From: Scleromatobacter humisilvae
Lineage (GTDB): Bacteria > Pseudomonadota > Gammaproteobacteria > Burkholderiales > Burkholderiaceae_C
Assembly (NCBI RefSeq): GCF_023231945.1
Contig: NZ_JAJLJH010000006.1
Location: 1 to 64,000 of the forward strand
Direction of reading: 5' to 3'
DNA: 64,000 bases
Below, in pieces: positions 35,112 to 44,886 of this stretch; position 1 is the stretch's first letter, and the number at the start of each line of letters is the position of its first letter. The translations under genes and the position numbers were made by a program. Under the pieces are notes generated by a model. That model was given only the letters and a program-made list of their open reading frames with translations, searched no databases and was not told the origin of the DNA.

Positions 35112-37121
35112 TCAACGCACCGGCGACAGCTCCCACACCAGCACCTGGAAAGGCGCCAGGTGCACGCTGGCCGGCTGGCCCGCGGTGAAGGGCCGCGGCG
35201 ATGCCTGCTCGTAGGCCGGCCGGGCGTTCCAGGTGCGCGCTTCCTGCCGGGGCAGCTCCAGCGCGGCTCCGATGTCCAGCGCGAAGTCCTGCGGCTGGTC
35301 GCTCGGGTTGCGCAGCGCGACGATCGCCGCGCCCGGGCTCCACGACGCCCAGCCGTAGACCTGCAGCCGCGCCGGATCGCCGCCGATCCAGTGGCTGTCG
35401 CGCAGCGTCGCGGCACGGTCGCGCGCCCACCTGGCGGCGGTGGCGAGATCGTCCCAGTTGCGTTCGGTGAGCAGGTCGGGCGAGACATACATCTCCTGCA
35501 GGCCGGTGCCGCTGGCGAAATACGAGCGCACTTCCGACCTGAAGTCGCCGGACGGATCGACGTTGAGTCCGCGCGCGCTGCGCGCGTAGACGATGCCGTG
35601 CAGCATCAGCGAGTTCAGCGGATAGAGCGGGCCGAGGCGCACGATGCCGCCATAGGTATCGGCGTCGCGGTAGGTGATCCAGCGCTGGCGATTGCTGCCG
35701 ACGCCGGCGAACTCGTGATCCTCGCCGCCGCGCCAGATCGAGTCGGCGGTGCGCAGCCAGAACGGCGACGGCCAGGTGCCGGTCGTGAGATTGACGAACA
35801 GGTCGGGCTTGACCTGGCGCAGGTCGCCGATCAGCGCGATCGCGGCGGCGAAGTCGCTGTCGAACGCGCTGCCCGGCGTGACCTTGTCCGGACTGCCGGT
35901 GCCATCCAGCTTGAACTGGTTGATGCCGTAGTCCTTCAGCAGGCCCATCGTGGCATCGTGGAACAGCGCGTAGTACTTCGGGCCGGACAGCGCGAGGCCC
36001 TGGTCGTCGACCTCGAAGCCGCCGGCCTTCGCCGCGGCGAGGCGCTCCTGGCGCGGCGGGCCGTAGCCGCCCCACGGCGACAGCCACACGCCCGGCTCGG
36101 CGCCGACGCGCTCGGCGGCCTCGCGCACCGGCGTGAAGCCGTGCGGGAAGTGCTCGTTGAACTGCCACAGGTGCCGGTGGTCGTCCCAGCCGTCGTCGAA
36201 CAGGAACGAGTCCATCTTCACGCCGCGTTCCTTCACGAGCTTGCGGCCGTAGGTGTCGATCACGTGGACGGCCTCCTGCTCGGAGTAGGGCGTGAAGTAG
36301 CCGATGTCGTACCAGGAGTTGTAGTGCAGGAAGGTGCGGAACGGCGTGGCGCGCTCGTTCTCGAGATAGGCCGTGAAGCCGCGCCGCAGCTGGCCGGGGG
36401 GCGCGGCGCCGAAGACGGCCGAATAGTCGACCGGCACGTGCGCGCGCAAGGGCAGCACGCGCCGCACGAACTGCAGCGCGTGCGCGCCGTCGATGCGCGT
36501 CTCGGCCATCGGGTGCTCGAAGCCGAAGAAGCGGTCGTCGGCGACCACGACGGAGCCCGTGGTGGTGCCCGCGGTCCAGGCCTTGTCGAGATCGAGGTCG
36601 AGCAGGGCGACCTGGGCGATGTCGAGGTCGGTGGCGGACTCGAAGCGCACCTCCTCGCGCACGTAGTCCGCGCCGTCGCGCAAGACCGCGCGCCAGGTCG
36701 CGCGCAGGCCCGTGCCCGCCTGGCTCAGGCTCGCGCGAAGCGCGACGCCGGCGTGGCGCTCCGCGGCGCGGGCGGCATCCGGGCGGCCTGCGACGACCTC
36801 GCAGACCGGTGCCGAGTCGAGCCGGAATTCGCCGGAGGCCGTGCGCTTCTTGTCGCGCGTGGTGACGGAGAACAGCTCGCCCTTCAAGGCATGCGGTGCC
36901 TTCGCGAAGCCGTTGTCGAACGCCGTCGGTGTCAGCGCGCCGTCATGCATGCCGAGCGCGAAGCGCAGCGCGATGTTGCGCAGCTCGGCCTCGCCGTCGG
37001 CCACGCCGCAGTGCGCGGCGCCGGGTTCCAGCGGCAGCCATGGCGCGGGCAGGGCGGGCGTCGCGGCGAACGCCGGCGCGAAGGTCAGCGCGAGCAGGGA
37101 CGCGAAGAGGCGGACGGGCAT
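35112..37121 (-). CDS. Alpha-galactosidase-like glycoside hydrolase (clan GH-D type)
   Basis: 669 residues with a signal peptide (MPVRLFASLLALTFAPAFA). A beta-rich N-terminal domain (about 30-230) precedes a TIM barrel with YNSWYDIGYF, FLFDDGWDDH and the nucleophile-like strand end FKLDGTG. The layout resembles GH27/GH36 melibiases and proteins loosely called enterotoxin-like. The substrate is not certain. The ATG at 37121 has GGGAG upstream; an in-frame start at 37160 is too long. It is the only carbohydrate-active gene in the window and lies alone between two unrelated units. Confidence 0.78.
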   Translation of the reverse strand: MPVRLFASLLALTFAPAFAATPALPAPWLPLEPGAAHCGVADGEAELRNIALRFALGMHDGALTPTAFDNGFAKAPHALKGELFSVTTRDKKRTASGEFRLDSAPVCEVVAGRPDAARAAERHAGVALRASLSQAGTGLRATWRAVLRDGADYVREEVRFESATDLDIAQVALLDLDLDKAWTAGTTTGSVVVADDRFFGFEHPMAETRIDGAHALQFVRRVLPLRAHVPVDYSAVFGAAPPGQLRRGFTAYLENERATPFRTFLHYNSWYDIGYFTPYSEQEAVHVIDTYGRKLVKERGVKMDSFLFDDGWDDHRHLWQFNEHFPHGFTPVREAAERVGAEPGVWLSPWGGYGPPRQERLAAAKAGGFEVDDQGLALSGPKYYALFHDATMGLLKDYGINQFKLDGTGSPDKVTPGSAFDSDFAAAIALIGDLRQVKPDLFVNLTTGTWPSPFWLRTADSIWRGGEDHEFAGVGSNRQRWITYRDADTYGGIVRLGPLYPLNSLMLHGIVYARSARGLNVDPSGDFRSEVRSYFASGTGLQEMYVSPDLLTERNWDDLATAARWARDRAATLRDSHWIGGDPARLQVYGWASWSPGAAIVALRNPSDQPQDFALDIGAALELPRQEARTWNARPAYEQASPRPFTAGQPASVHLAPFQVLVWELSPVR

Positions 37122-37203
37122 GGAGGCTCCCGAGTCATCGATGTGGACGATTGTCGCCATCCGCCCCGCCGCTGACTGAGCGTCCGCGAGCTCGATTTCC
37201 GAA

Positions 37204-37234
37204 CAAAAAAAGGCCGCTCGTCGAGCGGCCTTTT
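37204..37234 (-). terminator. Terminator at the end of the sdh-gltA transcript
   Basis: A GC-rich hairpin (ggccgctcg at 37212-37220, cgagcggcc at 37222-37230) has seven A to its left and four T to its right. Read on the minus strand it ends in a seven-T run and terminates transcription coming from gltA; read on plus it could serve weakly in the other direction. A second hairpin, ggcgtc-gcga-gacgcc, is at 37242-37257. The galactosidase-like gene starts beyond it. Confidence 0.85.
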
Positions 37235-37262
37235 CATGCGAGGCGTCGCGAGACGCCGCGGT

Positions 37263-37484
37263 TCAACGCTCGCCGATCAGCTTGACCTGGCGCGGCGCGG
37301 CTGCCAAACGCGGCTTGCGTTGAGCCGATGGCGCGCTGCGCGCGCCCCGGCGATTCAACGCTCGCCGATCGGCTTGACCTGGCGCGGCGCGGCTGCCGAA
37401 CTCGGCTTGCGTTGAGCCGATGGCGCGCTGCGCGCGCCCCGGCGATTCAACGCTCGCCGATCGGCTTGACCTGGCGCGGCGCGG
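37263..37484 (-). repeat. Tandem duplication of the gltA 3' end (92-bp period)
   Basis: The last codons and stop of gltA (stop at 37447-37449) recur downstream twice, with stops at 37355-37357 and 37263-37265. The period is exactly 92 bp each time. Each copy includes the coding tail (about 42 bp) plus about 50 bp of intervening sequence with the self-complementary gcgcgctgcgcgcgc. Copies differ at only four or so positions. As 92 is not a multiple of three, the copies are in different frames and lie after the stop, so they are untranslated. Confidence 0.93.
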
Positions 37485-38757
37485 CGCCCGAGAACAGCTG
37501 GCGCGGACGGCCGATCTTGTACTCGGGGTCGGCGATCATCTCGTTCAGCTGGGCGATCCAGCCCACCGTGCGCGCGAGCGCGAAGATGGCCGTGAACAGG
37601 CTGACCGGGATGCCGATCGCGCGCTGCACGATGCCCGAGTAGAAGTCGACGTTCGGGTAGAGCTTGCGGGCGACGAAGTAGTCGTCTTCCAGCGCGATCT
37701 TCTCGAGCGCCATCGCCAGCTTGAACAGCGGGTCGTTGTGCAGGCCGAGTTCGTTGAGCACCTCGTGGCAGGTCTCGCGCATCAGCTTGGCACGCGGGTC
37801 GTAGTTCTTGTAGACGCGGTGGCCGAAGCCCATCAGCTTGATGCCGGAGTTCTTGTCCTTGACCTGCGTGATGAACTCGCCGATCTTCTCGACGCCGCCG
37901 CGGCGCTGGATGTCTTCCAGCATGTTGAGCGCGGCCTCGTTGGCGCCGCCGTGGGCCGGACCCCACAGGCAGGCGACGCCGGCGGCGATGGCGGCGAACG
38001 GGTTGGTGCCCGACGAGCCGCACAGGCGCACCGTGGACGTCGACGCGTTCTGCTCGTGGTCGGCGTGCAGGATGAAGATGCGGTCCAGCGCGCGCTCGAT
38101 CACCGGGCTCACGTGGAAGTCCTCGCACGGCGTGGCGAACATCATGCGCATGAAGTTGCCGGCGTAGCTGAGATCGTTCTTCGGGTAGATGAACGGCTGG
38201 CCGACCGAGTACTTGTAGGCCATCGACACCAGCGTCGGCATCTTGGCGATCAGGCGGATCGCGGCGATGTCGCGGTGCTCGGGGTTATTGATGTCCGTCG
38301 AGTCGTGATAGAAGGCCGACAGCGCGCCCACCAGGCCGGTCATGACCGCCATCGGATGCGCATCGCGACGGAAGCCGCGCAGGAAGAAGTGCATCTGCTC
38401 GTTGACCATCGTGTGGTGCGTCACGCGATTGACGAACTCGCTCTTCTGGTCGGAGTTGGGCAGCTCTCCGTACAGCAGCAGGTGGCAGGTCTCGAGGAAG
38501 TCGCAGTTCACCGCGAGCTGTTCGATCGGGTAGCCGCGGTACAGCAGCTCGCCCTTGTCGCCGTCGATGTAGGTGATCGCGGAATTGCAGGACGCGGTCG
38601 ACAGGAAGCCCGGGTCATACGTGAACTTGCCGGTCTGGCCGTAGAGCTTGCGGATGTCGATCACTTCGGGACCGATGGTGCCCTTGTAGATCGGCAGCTC
38701 CATGCTGGGGCTGCCATCGGAGAACGACAGGGTCGCTTTGACGTCGGAGGGGGTCAT
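37447..38757 (-). CDS. gltA: Citrate synthase
   Basis: 436 residues, full-length type II citrate synthase, which condenses oxaloacetate and acetyl-CoA at the entry of the TCA cycle. Catalytic residues are present: histidine in GPAHGGAN, histidine in [14 protein letters not shown], and the C-terminal aspartate in VDFYSGI. The tail [11 protein letters not shown] followed by about ten residues is of normal length, so the downstream repeats (37263-37446) have not altered it. It starts directly after the sdhE stop and is the last gene of the sdhCDAB-sdhE-gltA operon. Confidence 0.97.
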   Translation of the reverse strand: MTPSDVKATLSFSDGSPSMELPIYKGTIGPEVIDIRKLYGQTGKFTYDPGFLSTASCNSAITYIDGDKGELLYRGYPIEQLAVNCDFLETCHLLLYGELPNSDQKSEFVNRVTHHTMVNEQMHFFLRGFRRDAHPMAVMTGLVGALSAFYHDSTDINNPEHRDIAAIRLIAKMPTLVSMAYKYSVGQPFIYPKNDLSYAGNFMRMMFATPCEDFHVSPVIERALDRIFILHADHEQNASTSTVRLCGSSGTNPFAAIAAGVACLWGPAHGGANEAALNMLEDIQRRGGVEKIGEFITQVKDKNSGIKLMGFGHRVYKNYDPRAKLMRETCHEVLNELGLHNDPLFKLAMALEKIALEDDYFVARKLYPNVDFYSGIVQRAIGIPVSLFTAIFALARTVGWIAQLNEMIADPEYKIGRPRQLFSGAAPRQVKPIGER

Positions 38758-39051
38758 TTAGAGTTTCCCTTTCTGGAGGACTGTGGCAGCAGGACGGCGC
38801 ATCAGCGCCAGTACTTCGTTGACTTCAGGGGTGTCGAGCTCGCCATCGGGCTCGCGCCGGGCGAGCAGGAGGTCGAGCAGGTCGTTGTCGGGCAGGTCCA
38901 TCAGCGGCTGCAAGCCCGCCACGTGGCGGATCGTCAACCCGTCACCCTGCTCGTTGAAGAAGCGCTCGATGAACAGGTCGTTCTCGAGCAGCCCGCGCTT
39001 GCACCGCCACTTCAGGCGGTTCAGCTCGGTCGGGTCGATGGCGGCGTCCAT
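38758..39051 (-). CDS. sdhE: Succinate dehydrogenase assembly factor (FAD attachment)
   Basis: 97 residues of the SdhE/SDH5 family, which helps attach FAD covalently to SdhA. The conserved RGxxE motif is RGLLEND in LKWRCKRGLLENDLFIERFF. It lies 49 bases after sdhB and its TAA is immediately followed by the gltA ATG, with no gap. Its place in the operon matches its role. Confidence 0.94.
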   Translation of the reverse strand: MDAAIDPTELNRLKWRCKRGLLENDLFIERFFNEQGDGLTIRHVAGLQPLMDLPDNDLLDLLLARREPDGELDTPEVNEVLALMRRPAATVLQKGKL

Positions 39052-39100
39052 TGTGCGAAAAGTGACGATGCGTGATTAGAGGTGCGCGTCGGCTCGGAGT

Positions 39101-39805
39101 TCAGACCGCGCGGCGCACCATCATTTCCTTGATCTTGCCGATCGCCTTCGTCGGGTTCAGGCCCTTCGGGCAGACGTCGACGCAGTTCATGATCGTGTGG
39201 CAGCGGAACAGGCGGTACGGATCCTCGAGATTGTCCAGGCGCGCACCGGTGTCCTGGTCGCGGCTGTCGGCGATGAAGCGATAGGCCTGCAGCAGGCCGG
39301 CCGGGCCGACGAACTTGTCCGGGTTCCACCAGAAGCTGGGGCACGACGTGGAGCACGACGCGCACAGGATGCACTCGTACAGGCCATTGAGCTCGTCGCG
39401 CTCCTCGGGCGACTGCAGGCGCTCCTTCTCGGGCGGCGGCGTGTCGTTGACCAGGTACGGCTTGATCGAGTTGTACTGCTGGAAGAACTGCGTCATGTCG
39501 ACGATCAGGTCGCGGATGACCGGCAGGCCGGGCAGCGGCTTGAGCACGATCGTCTGCGGCAGCGACAGCATGTTGGTCAGGCACGCGAGGCCGTTCTTGC
39601 CGTTGATGTTCATCGCGTCCGAGCCGCACACGCCCTCGCGGCACGAGCGGCGGTACGAGATCGTCGGGTCGATCGACTTCAGCTTGATCAGGGCGTCCAG
39701 CAGCATGCGTTCCGATCCGTCGAGCTCGATCTCGAGGGTCTGCATGTAGGGCTTGTCGTCCTTGTCCGGGTCATAGCGGTAGATCTGGAAGGTGCGCTTG
39801 GTCAT
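39101..39805 (-). CDS. sdhB: Succinate dehydrogenase iron-sulfur subunit
   Basis: 234 residues. Three clusters are visible: the [2Fe-2S] ligands in SCREGVCGSDA and ACLTN, then the [4Fe-4S] and [3Fe-4S] ligands in ECILCASCSTSCPSFWW and CHTIMNCVDVCPKGLNP. It passes electrons from SdhA to the quinone site at the inner membrane. It is 19 bases after sdhA and followed by sdhE. Confidence 0.97.
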   Translation of the reverse strand: MTKRTFQIYRYDPDKDDKPYMQTLEIELDGSERMLLDALIKLKSIDPTISYRRSCREGVCGSDAMNINGKNGLACLTNMLSLPQTIVLKPLPGLPVIRDLIVDMTQFFQQYNSIKPYLVNDTPPPEKERLQSPEERDELNGLYECILCASCSTSCPSFWWNPDKFVGPAGLLQAYRFIADSRDQDTGARLDNLEDPYRLFRCHTIMNCVDVCPKGLNPTKAIGKIKEMMVRRAV

Positions 39806-39824
39806 GGCTTTTATCCTTGTGGCG

Positions 39825-41630
39825 TCAGAACGAACGCACGGCCAGGGGAATCGATTCCGTCGTCAGCGGCTTGAGCTTGACCGGCTTGTAGTCGAGGCTG
39901 TTGGTCGCGCTGTACCACAGCGTGTGCTTGAGCCAGTCGACGTCGTTGCGGCCCAGCGGGTTCCTGGGCGAATCGGCCGGTTCCTCGTAGTCGACGACCA
40001 CGTGGGCGCCGCGGCATTCCTTGCGCGCGGCCGCGGAGACGATCGTGGCCTGGGCGACCTCGATCAGGTTCTCCACTTCCAGCGCCTCGATGCGCGCGGT
40101 GTTGAACACCTTGGACTTGTCGCCCAGCGTGATGTTGCCCACGCGCTCGCGCAGCGCCGCGATCTGCTTGACGCCTTCGTCGAGCAGCGCCTGCGTCCGG
40201 AACACGCCGGCGTGCTTCTGCATCGTCGAACGGATGTCGTTGGCAACCGTCTGCGCGTATTCGCCGCCGACGTTGTTCTCCAGGCGCGCCATGCGCGCCA
40301 GCGTGCGTTCGGCGGCGTTGGCCGGCAGCGGCTTGTTGGCCTTGGCCTTGAGGTCGGCAGCGACGATGTGGTTGCCCGCGGCGCGGCCGAACACCACCAG
40401 GTCCAGCAGCGAGTTGGTGCCCAGCCGGTTCGCGCCGTGCACGCTGACGCAGGAGCATTCGCCCACCGCGTACAGGCCGTTGATCACCGCGTTCGGATCG
40501 CCGTCCTTGGGCGCGACGACCTGGCCGTGGATGTTGGTCGGGATGCCGCCCATCTGGTAATGGATGGTCGGCACCACGGGGATCGGCTCCTTCGTGATGT
40601 CGACGTTGGCGAAGTTGTGGCCGATCTCCAGCACCGAGGGCAGGCGCTTCATGATCGTCTCGACGCCCAGGTGGGTCATGTCGAGGTGGATGTAGTCCTT
40701 GTTCGGACCGCAGCCGCGGCCTTCCTTGATCTCCTGGTCCATGCAGCGCGAGACGAAGTCGCGCGGCGCGAGATCCTTGTAGTGCGGGGCGTAGCGCTCC
40801 ATGAAGCGCTCGCCGTCGGCGTTGCGCAGGATCGCGCCCTCGCCGCGGCAGCCTTCCGTCAGCAGCACGCCGGCGCCGGCGACGCCGGTCGGGTGGAACT
40901 GCCAGAACTCCATGTCTTCCAGCGGGATGCCCGCGCGCGCGGCCATGCCCAGGCCGTCGCCGGTGTTGATGAACGCGTTGGTCGACGCCTGGTAGATGCG
41001 GCCCGCGCCGCCGGTGGCCATCAGCACCACCTTGGCCTCGAGGATGTGCAGGTCGCCCGTCTCCATCTCGATGGCGGTGACGCCCACGACGTCGCCGTCG
41101 GCGTCCCGGATGAGATCCTGCGCCATCCACTCGACGAAGAACTGCGTGTGCGACTTGACGTTCTGCTGGTACAGCGTGTGCAGCAGCGCGTGGCCGGTGC
41201 GGTCGGCCGCGGCGCAGGCGCGCTGCACGGCCTTCTCGCCGTAGTTGGCGGTGTGGCCGCCGAACGGGCGCTGGTAGATCGTGCCGTCGGCGTTGCGGTC
41301 GAACGGCATGCCGAAGTGCTCGAGTTCGTAGACGACCTTGGGCGCCTCGCGGCACATGAACTCGATCGCGTCCTGGTCGCCGAGCCAGTCGGAGCCCTTG
41401 ACGGTGTCGTAGAAGTGGAAGTGCCAGTTGTCCTCGCTCATGTTGCCGAGCGACGCGCCGATGCCGCCCTGGGCCGCGACGGTGTGCGAGCGCGTGGGGA
41501 ACACCTTCGAGAGCACGGCGACGTTCAGGCCGGCGAGCGACAGCTGCAGCGAGGCGCGCATGCCCGAGCCGCCCGCGCCGACGATGACGACGTCGAACTT
41601 GCGCTTGGTGATTTTGTTGTCGACGGACAT
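39825..41630 (-). CDS. sdhA: Succinate dehydrogenase flavoprotein subunit
   Basis: 601 residues. The FAD-binding motif VVIVGAGGSGMRA opens the protein; the covalent FAD histidine lies in RSHTVAAQGG, and the active site in HPTG and GAILRNADGERFMERY. It oxidises succinate to fumarate on the cytoplasmic face of complex II. The ATG at 41630 gives the standard start; a longer open frame upstream overlaps sdhD and is not coding. The gap to sdhD is two bases. Confidence 0.97.
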   Translation of the reverse strand: MSVDNKITKRKFDVVIVGAGGSGMRASLQLSLAGLNVAVLSKVFPTRSHTVAAQGGIGASLGNMSEDNWHFHFYDTVKGSDWLGDQDAIEFMCREAPKVVYELEHFGMPFDRNADGTIYQRPFGGHTANYGEKAVQRACAAADRTGHALLHTLYQQNVKSHTQFFVEWMAQDLIRDADGDVVGVTAIEMETGDLHILEAKVVLMATGGAGRIYQASTNAFINTGDGLGMAARAGIPLEDMEFWQFHPTGVAGAGVLLTEGCRGEGAILRNADGERFMERYAPHYKDLAPRDFVSRCMDQEIKEGRGCGPNKDYIHLDMTHLGVETIMKRLPSVLEIGHNFANVDITKEPIPVVPTIHYQMGGIPTNIHGQVVAPKDGDPNAVINGLYAVGECSCVSVHGANRLGTNSLLDLVVFGRAAGNHIVAADLKAKANKPLPANAAERTLARMARLENNVGGEYAQTVANDIRSTMQKHAGVFRTQALLDEGVKQIAALRERVGNITLGDKSKVFNTARIEALEVENLIEVAQATIVSAAARKECRGAHVVVDYEEPADSPRNPLGRNDVDWLKHTLWYSATNSLDYKPVKLKPLTTESIPLAVRSF

Positions 41631-41632
41631 TC

Positions 41633-41995
41633 TCAGATTCTCCAGAGGACTTGCAGGGCCCAGCCGGCACAGCCGACGAGCCAGGCGATGGCGGCAACTT
41701 GCAGCACGAGGCGCGCGGCCATCTGCTTGACGTAGTCCATCAGGACGTCGCGCACGCCGACCCAGGCGTGCCACAGGATGGAGGCGATCATGACGAAGGT
41801 GAGCACCTTCATCCATTGCGGGGCGAAGATGCCGGCCCACTTGGCGTAGCTCATCTCGCCGGGCGTCAGGCACTCGATGACGATGATGACGGTGAACAGC
41901 GCCATCAGGCAGGCGGTGGCGCGCTGCACCAGCCAGTCGCGCAGGCCGTAGTGGGCGCCGACGACGACGCGCTTGGATCCGTAGTTGGTAGACAT
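41633..41995 (-). CDS. sdhD: Succinate dehydrogenase membrane anchor subunit
   Basis: 120 residues with three hydrophobic helices. The heme-ligand region is SILWHAWVGVRDVLMDYVK, with the family H-x-x-x-G-x-x-x-x-x-D pattern. With SdhC it anchors complex II and binds quinone. The ATG at 41995 was chosen by family length; a TTG at 42013 would overlap the sdhC stop. Confidence 0.94.
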   Translation of the reverse strand: MSTNYGSKRVVVGAHYGLRDWLVQRATACLMALFTVIIVIECLTPGEMSYAKWAGIFAPQWMKVLTFVMIASILWHAWVGVRDVLMDYVKQMAARLVLQVAAIAWLVGCAGWALQVLWRI

Positions 41996-42009
41996 GGTTG
42001 TGCGTACTG

Positions 42010-42438
42010 TCAATAGCCGACGAACAGCTTGTAGGCGAACACCAGCGTCAGCAGCGCGGCGACGCCGATCGCGACGAGTGCGGACACGCGGCCGAATTCC
42101 TTGTCCACCGTGTGCGTGAAGTCCATGTACAGGTGGCGCACGCCGGCGCAGAAGTGCTGCAGGAAGCCCCAGATCAGCGCCAGCGCGGCGAGCTTGACGA
42201 CGAAGGCCGGCACGAAGCCGATGCCGCCGATGAACGCGGTGCGGAACTGGTCGAACGTGACCTCGGACGACAGGCTGGTGTCGAACATCCAGATCACGAA
42301 CGGCATCAGGATGATCAGGATCAGCCCGCTGACGCGGTGCAGGATGGACACCCAGCCGGCCGGCGGCAGCCGGTACTGGGTCGCATCGATCAGATGCATC
42401 GTCCCGGGTCGTTTCTTGATCGCCTTCGCGTCAGCCAT
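42010..42438 (-). CDS. sdhC: Succinate dehydrogenase cytochrome b556 subunit
   Basis: 142 residues with three hydrophobic helices. SILHRVSGLILI carries the quinone-site serine and arginine, and GVRHLYMDF holds the heme b histidine. First gene of the sdhCDAB-sdhE-gltA operon; AAGGA precedes the ATG at 42438. Its upstream region (42439-42685) holds a palindrome and a TAAAAT box but no other gene. Confidence 0.95.
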   Translation of the reverse strand: MADAKAIKKRPGTMHLIDATQYRLPPAGWVSILHRVSGLILIILMPFVIWMFDTSLSSEVTFDQFRTAFIGGIGFVPAFVVKLAALALIWGFLQHFCAGVRHLYMDFTHTVDKEFGRVSALVAIGVAALLTLVFAYKLFVGY

Positions 42439-42560
42439 GATGGTGCGTCCTTCTCGTTATGTCGTCTGGGCGGCGCCAACGGTGCGCCACCTGGTTGCCG
42501 GCGCCTGCACGCCGCGGTTCGCCGTCGCCTGAAGGCGGCGGGGACCGGTAAAACCCGCGA

Positions 42561-42591
42561 ATTTTATGGCAATGCAACATGCGTTGCCCAA
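42561..42591 (-). promoter_or_regulatory. Candidate sdh promoter with overlapping palindrome
   Basis: On the minus strand a -10-like TAAAAT lies just after the palindrome GGCAAtGCA...TGCgTTGCC (42568-42588, sixteen of twenty-one positions symmetrical). A weak -35 (TTGGGC, 42591-42586) is 19 bases upstream of the -10. It sits about 120 bases before the sdhC ATG. It may be the operon promoter with an operator, but no regulator is identified and its sequence does not match the GntR site at 43529. Confidence 0.4.
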
Positions 42592-42685
42592 GTCGGGATT
42601 GGAATCCGCAGATCGTCGCTTTTCCCGCGAATGGCGGGTGGCCGAAGGGCTCGGAAGGAGTCGTCGCGACGCTGTCATGGTGCGG

Positions 42686-43420
42686 TCAGCTCAGCGTGTT
42701 GCGGTAATGGTGGCTGTCGGTGCGGTAGAGGCCGCGTCGCAGTTCGACCGGCCGGTCGCCGTACGTGAACGACAGGCGCTCCACCGACAGCAGCGGCGTG
42801 CCCTCGGGCACCGCCAGCACCTCGGCGGTCGAGGCGTCGGCCGCGACCGCGCGGATCTTTTCCTCGGCGCGGATCATGCGCACGCCGAACTCCGTCTCGA
42901 ACATGTTGTACATCGGGCCGATGTAGCCGGTCAGGCGCTCGGCGGTGAGGCCCTTGAACATCAGGGCCGGCAGCCAGATCTCGTCGAGCACGACGGGGCG
43001 CTCGTCCTGGGCGAGCGTGCGGCGGATCAGGATCGCGCCCTCGGCGCCCTTCAGGTCGAGCGCGCGCGCGACGGGCGCGGGCGGGCGCATGCGCTTGCAG
43101 TCGATGAAGTGGCGCTCCATGCCCCGGGTCTTGCCATCGTCGGGCGCCAGGCGCAGGAAGCGGTACTGGATCTGCTCTTCCGCGTGCGTCGCGACGAAGG
43201 TGCCCTTGCCCTGGCGGCGCACCAGCAGGTTCTCGGTGGCGAGCTCGTCGATCGCCTTGCGCACCGTGCCCTGGCTGACGCGGTAGCGCGCGGCCAGGTC
43301 GGTCTCGGCGGGAATCGCCTCGCCCGGCTTCCATTCGCCTTCCTGCAGGCTGCGCGTGATCAGCAGCTTGATCTGCTGGTACAACGGGCTGAAGGCGGGG
43401 CCGGACGGATCCGAGGACAT
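42686..43420 (-). CDS. GntR family transcriptional regulator (HutC subfamily)
   Basis: 244 residues. An N-terminal GntR winged helix (PLYQQIKLLITRSLQEGEWKPG, then AARYRVSQGTVRKAIDEL) precedes a UTRA effector domain (about 90-240). The gene is divergent from mdh and next to the sdh-gltA operon, as in many Burkholderiales, so it likely senses a TCA-related metabolite and controls these genes. ATG at 43420 gives the right domain start; the frame continues to 43516 without homology. Confidence 0.92.
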   Translation of the reverse strand: MSSDPSGPAFSPLYQQIKLLITRSLQEGEWKPGEAIPAETDLAARYRVSQGTVRKAIDELATENLLVRRQGKGTFVATHAEEQIQYRFLRLAPDDGKTRGMERHFIDCKRMRPPAPVARALDLKGAEGAILIRRTLAQDERPVVLDEIWLPALMFKGLTAERLTGYIGPMYNMFETEFGVRMIRAEEKIRAVAADASTAEVLAVPEGTPLLSVERLSFTYGDRPVELRRGLYRTDSHHYRNTLS

Positions 43421-43528
43421 GGGCAGCGGCGGCAGGAGGGTTGGGCGGCCCGCAAGCGAAGGGCCGCCGCGATTGCAGCACAGCGCGGCGGCCGCCGTCC
43501 ACCTTGTCTCGAGCATCCGACTTGGCTT

Positions 43529-43542
43529 GTCTTGTATAAGAC
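43529..43542. promoter_or_regulatory. GntR-type operator between gntR and mdh
   Basis: GTCTTGTATAAGAC is a 14-bp palindrome with twelve symmetrical positions and the GTCTT/AAGAC arms of a GntR-type site. It overlaps a likely promoter for mdh (TTGGCT at 43522-43527 and TAAGAT at 43544-43549, 16-base spacer), leaving a leader of about 150 bases before the mdh ATG. It lies 109 bases from the gntR start. Confidence 0.65.
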
Positions 43543-43704
43543 ATAAGATGATTGACCCTGTTCGGGTTTTTCCCTGGAGTCGCAGTAAACTTCGGCCCCA
43601 GCCCCGGGCTCGATCGCATGTCGGGTCGCCCGTGCCAGTTCTCGGATCGACGGCCTCGCCGCTGGTCCTTCATCGGTCCATCCTCTCGTCTCGGAGACAT
43701 TTCC

Positions 43705-44691
<987 letters not shown>

Positions 44692-44704
44692 CATGACGAC
44701 CCCA

Positions 44705-44804
44705 GTCCGCTGAGTACAGCGGACAGCCCCCAAGGGGCGCGCGGCCTTGCTCCGGAGCGGCCGAGCGCGGCGGCCGCGCAGCTTGCGCCCTTCGCTCGAA
44801 GGGC
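44705..44804. repeat. Hairpin-rich intergenic segment
   Basis: Between mdh and its terminator are several hairpins: gtccgct/agcggac (44705-44724, perfect 7-bp stem), a GC-rich stretch with overlapping complementarity, and gcccttcg/cgaagggc (44787-44804, perfect 8-bp). No gene is visible. The composition resembles dispersed intergenic repeats of Burkholderiales genomes; whether it recurs in this genome cannot be seen here. Confidence 0.5.
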
Positions 44805-44838
44805 CAGCATGCGAAGAGGCCGCAGGCGAGCTATCCTG

Positions 44839-44866
44839 AACGCGCGGCATCGACCGCGCGTTTTTC
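44839..44866 (+). terminator. Rho-independent terminator after mdh
   Basis: A perfect 9-bp inverted repeat (aacgcgcgg at 44839-44847, ccgcgcgtt at 44854-44862) with a 6-base loop ends in ttttt. It lies about 150 bases after the mdh stop and 21 bases before the next gene's start, so it separates the two transcripts. Confidence 0.8.
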
Positions 44867-44886
44867 ATTCCAGGGAGACTCCGGCG

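Noticed and set aside
37235-37446. gltA read-through or a longer GltA C-terminus made from the repeats
   Set aside because: The gltA stop at 37447-37449 is intact, the copies are out of frame, and the GltA length is already normal.
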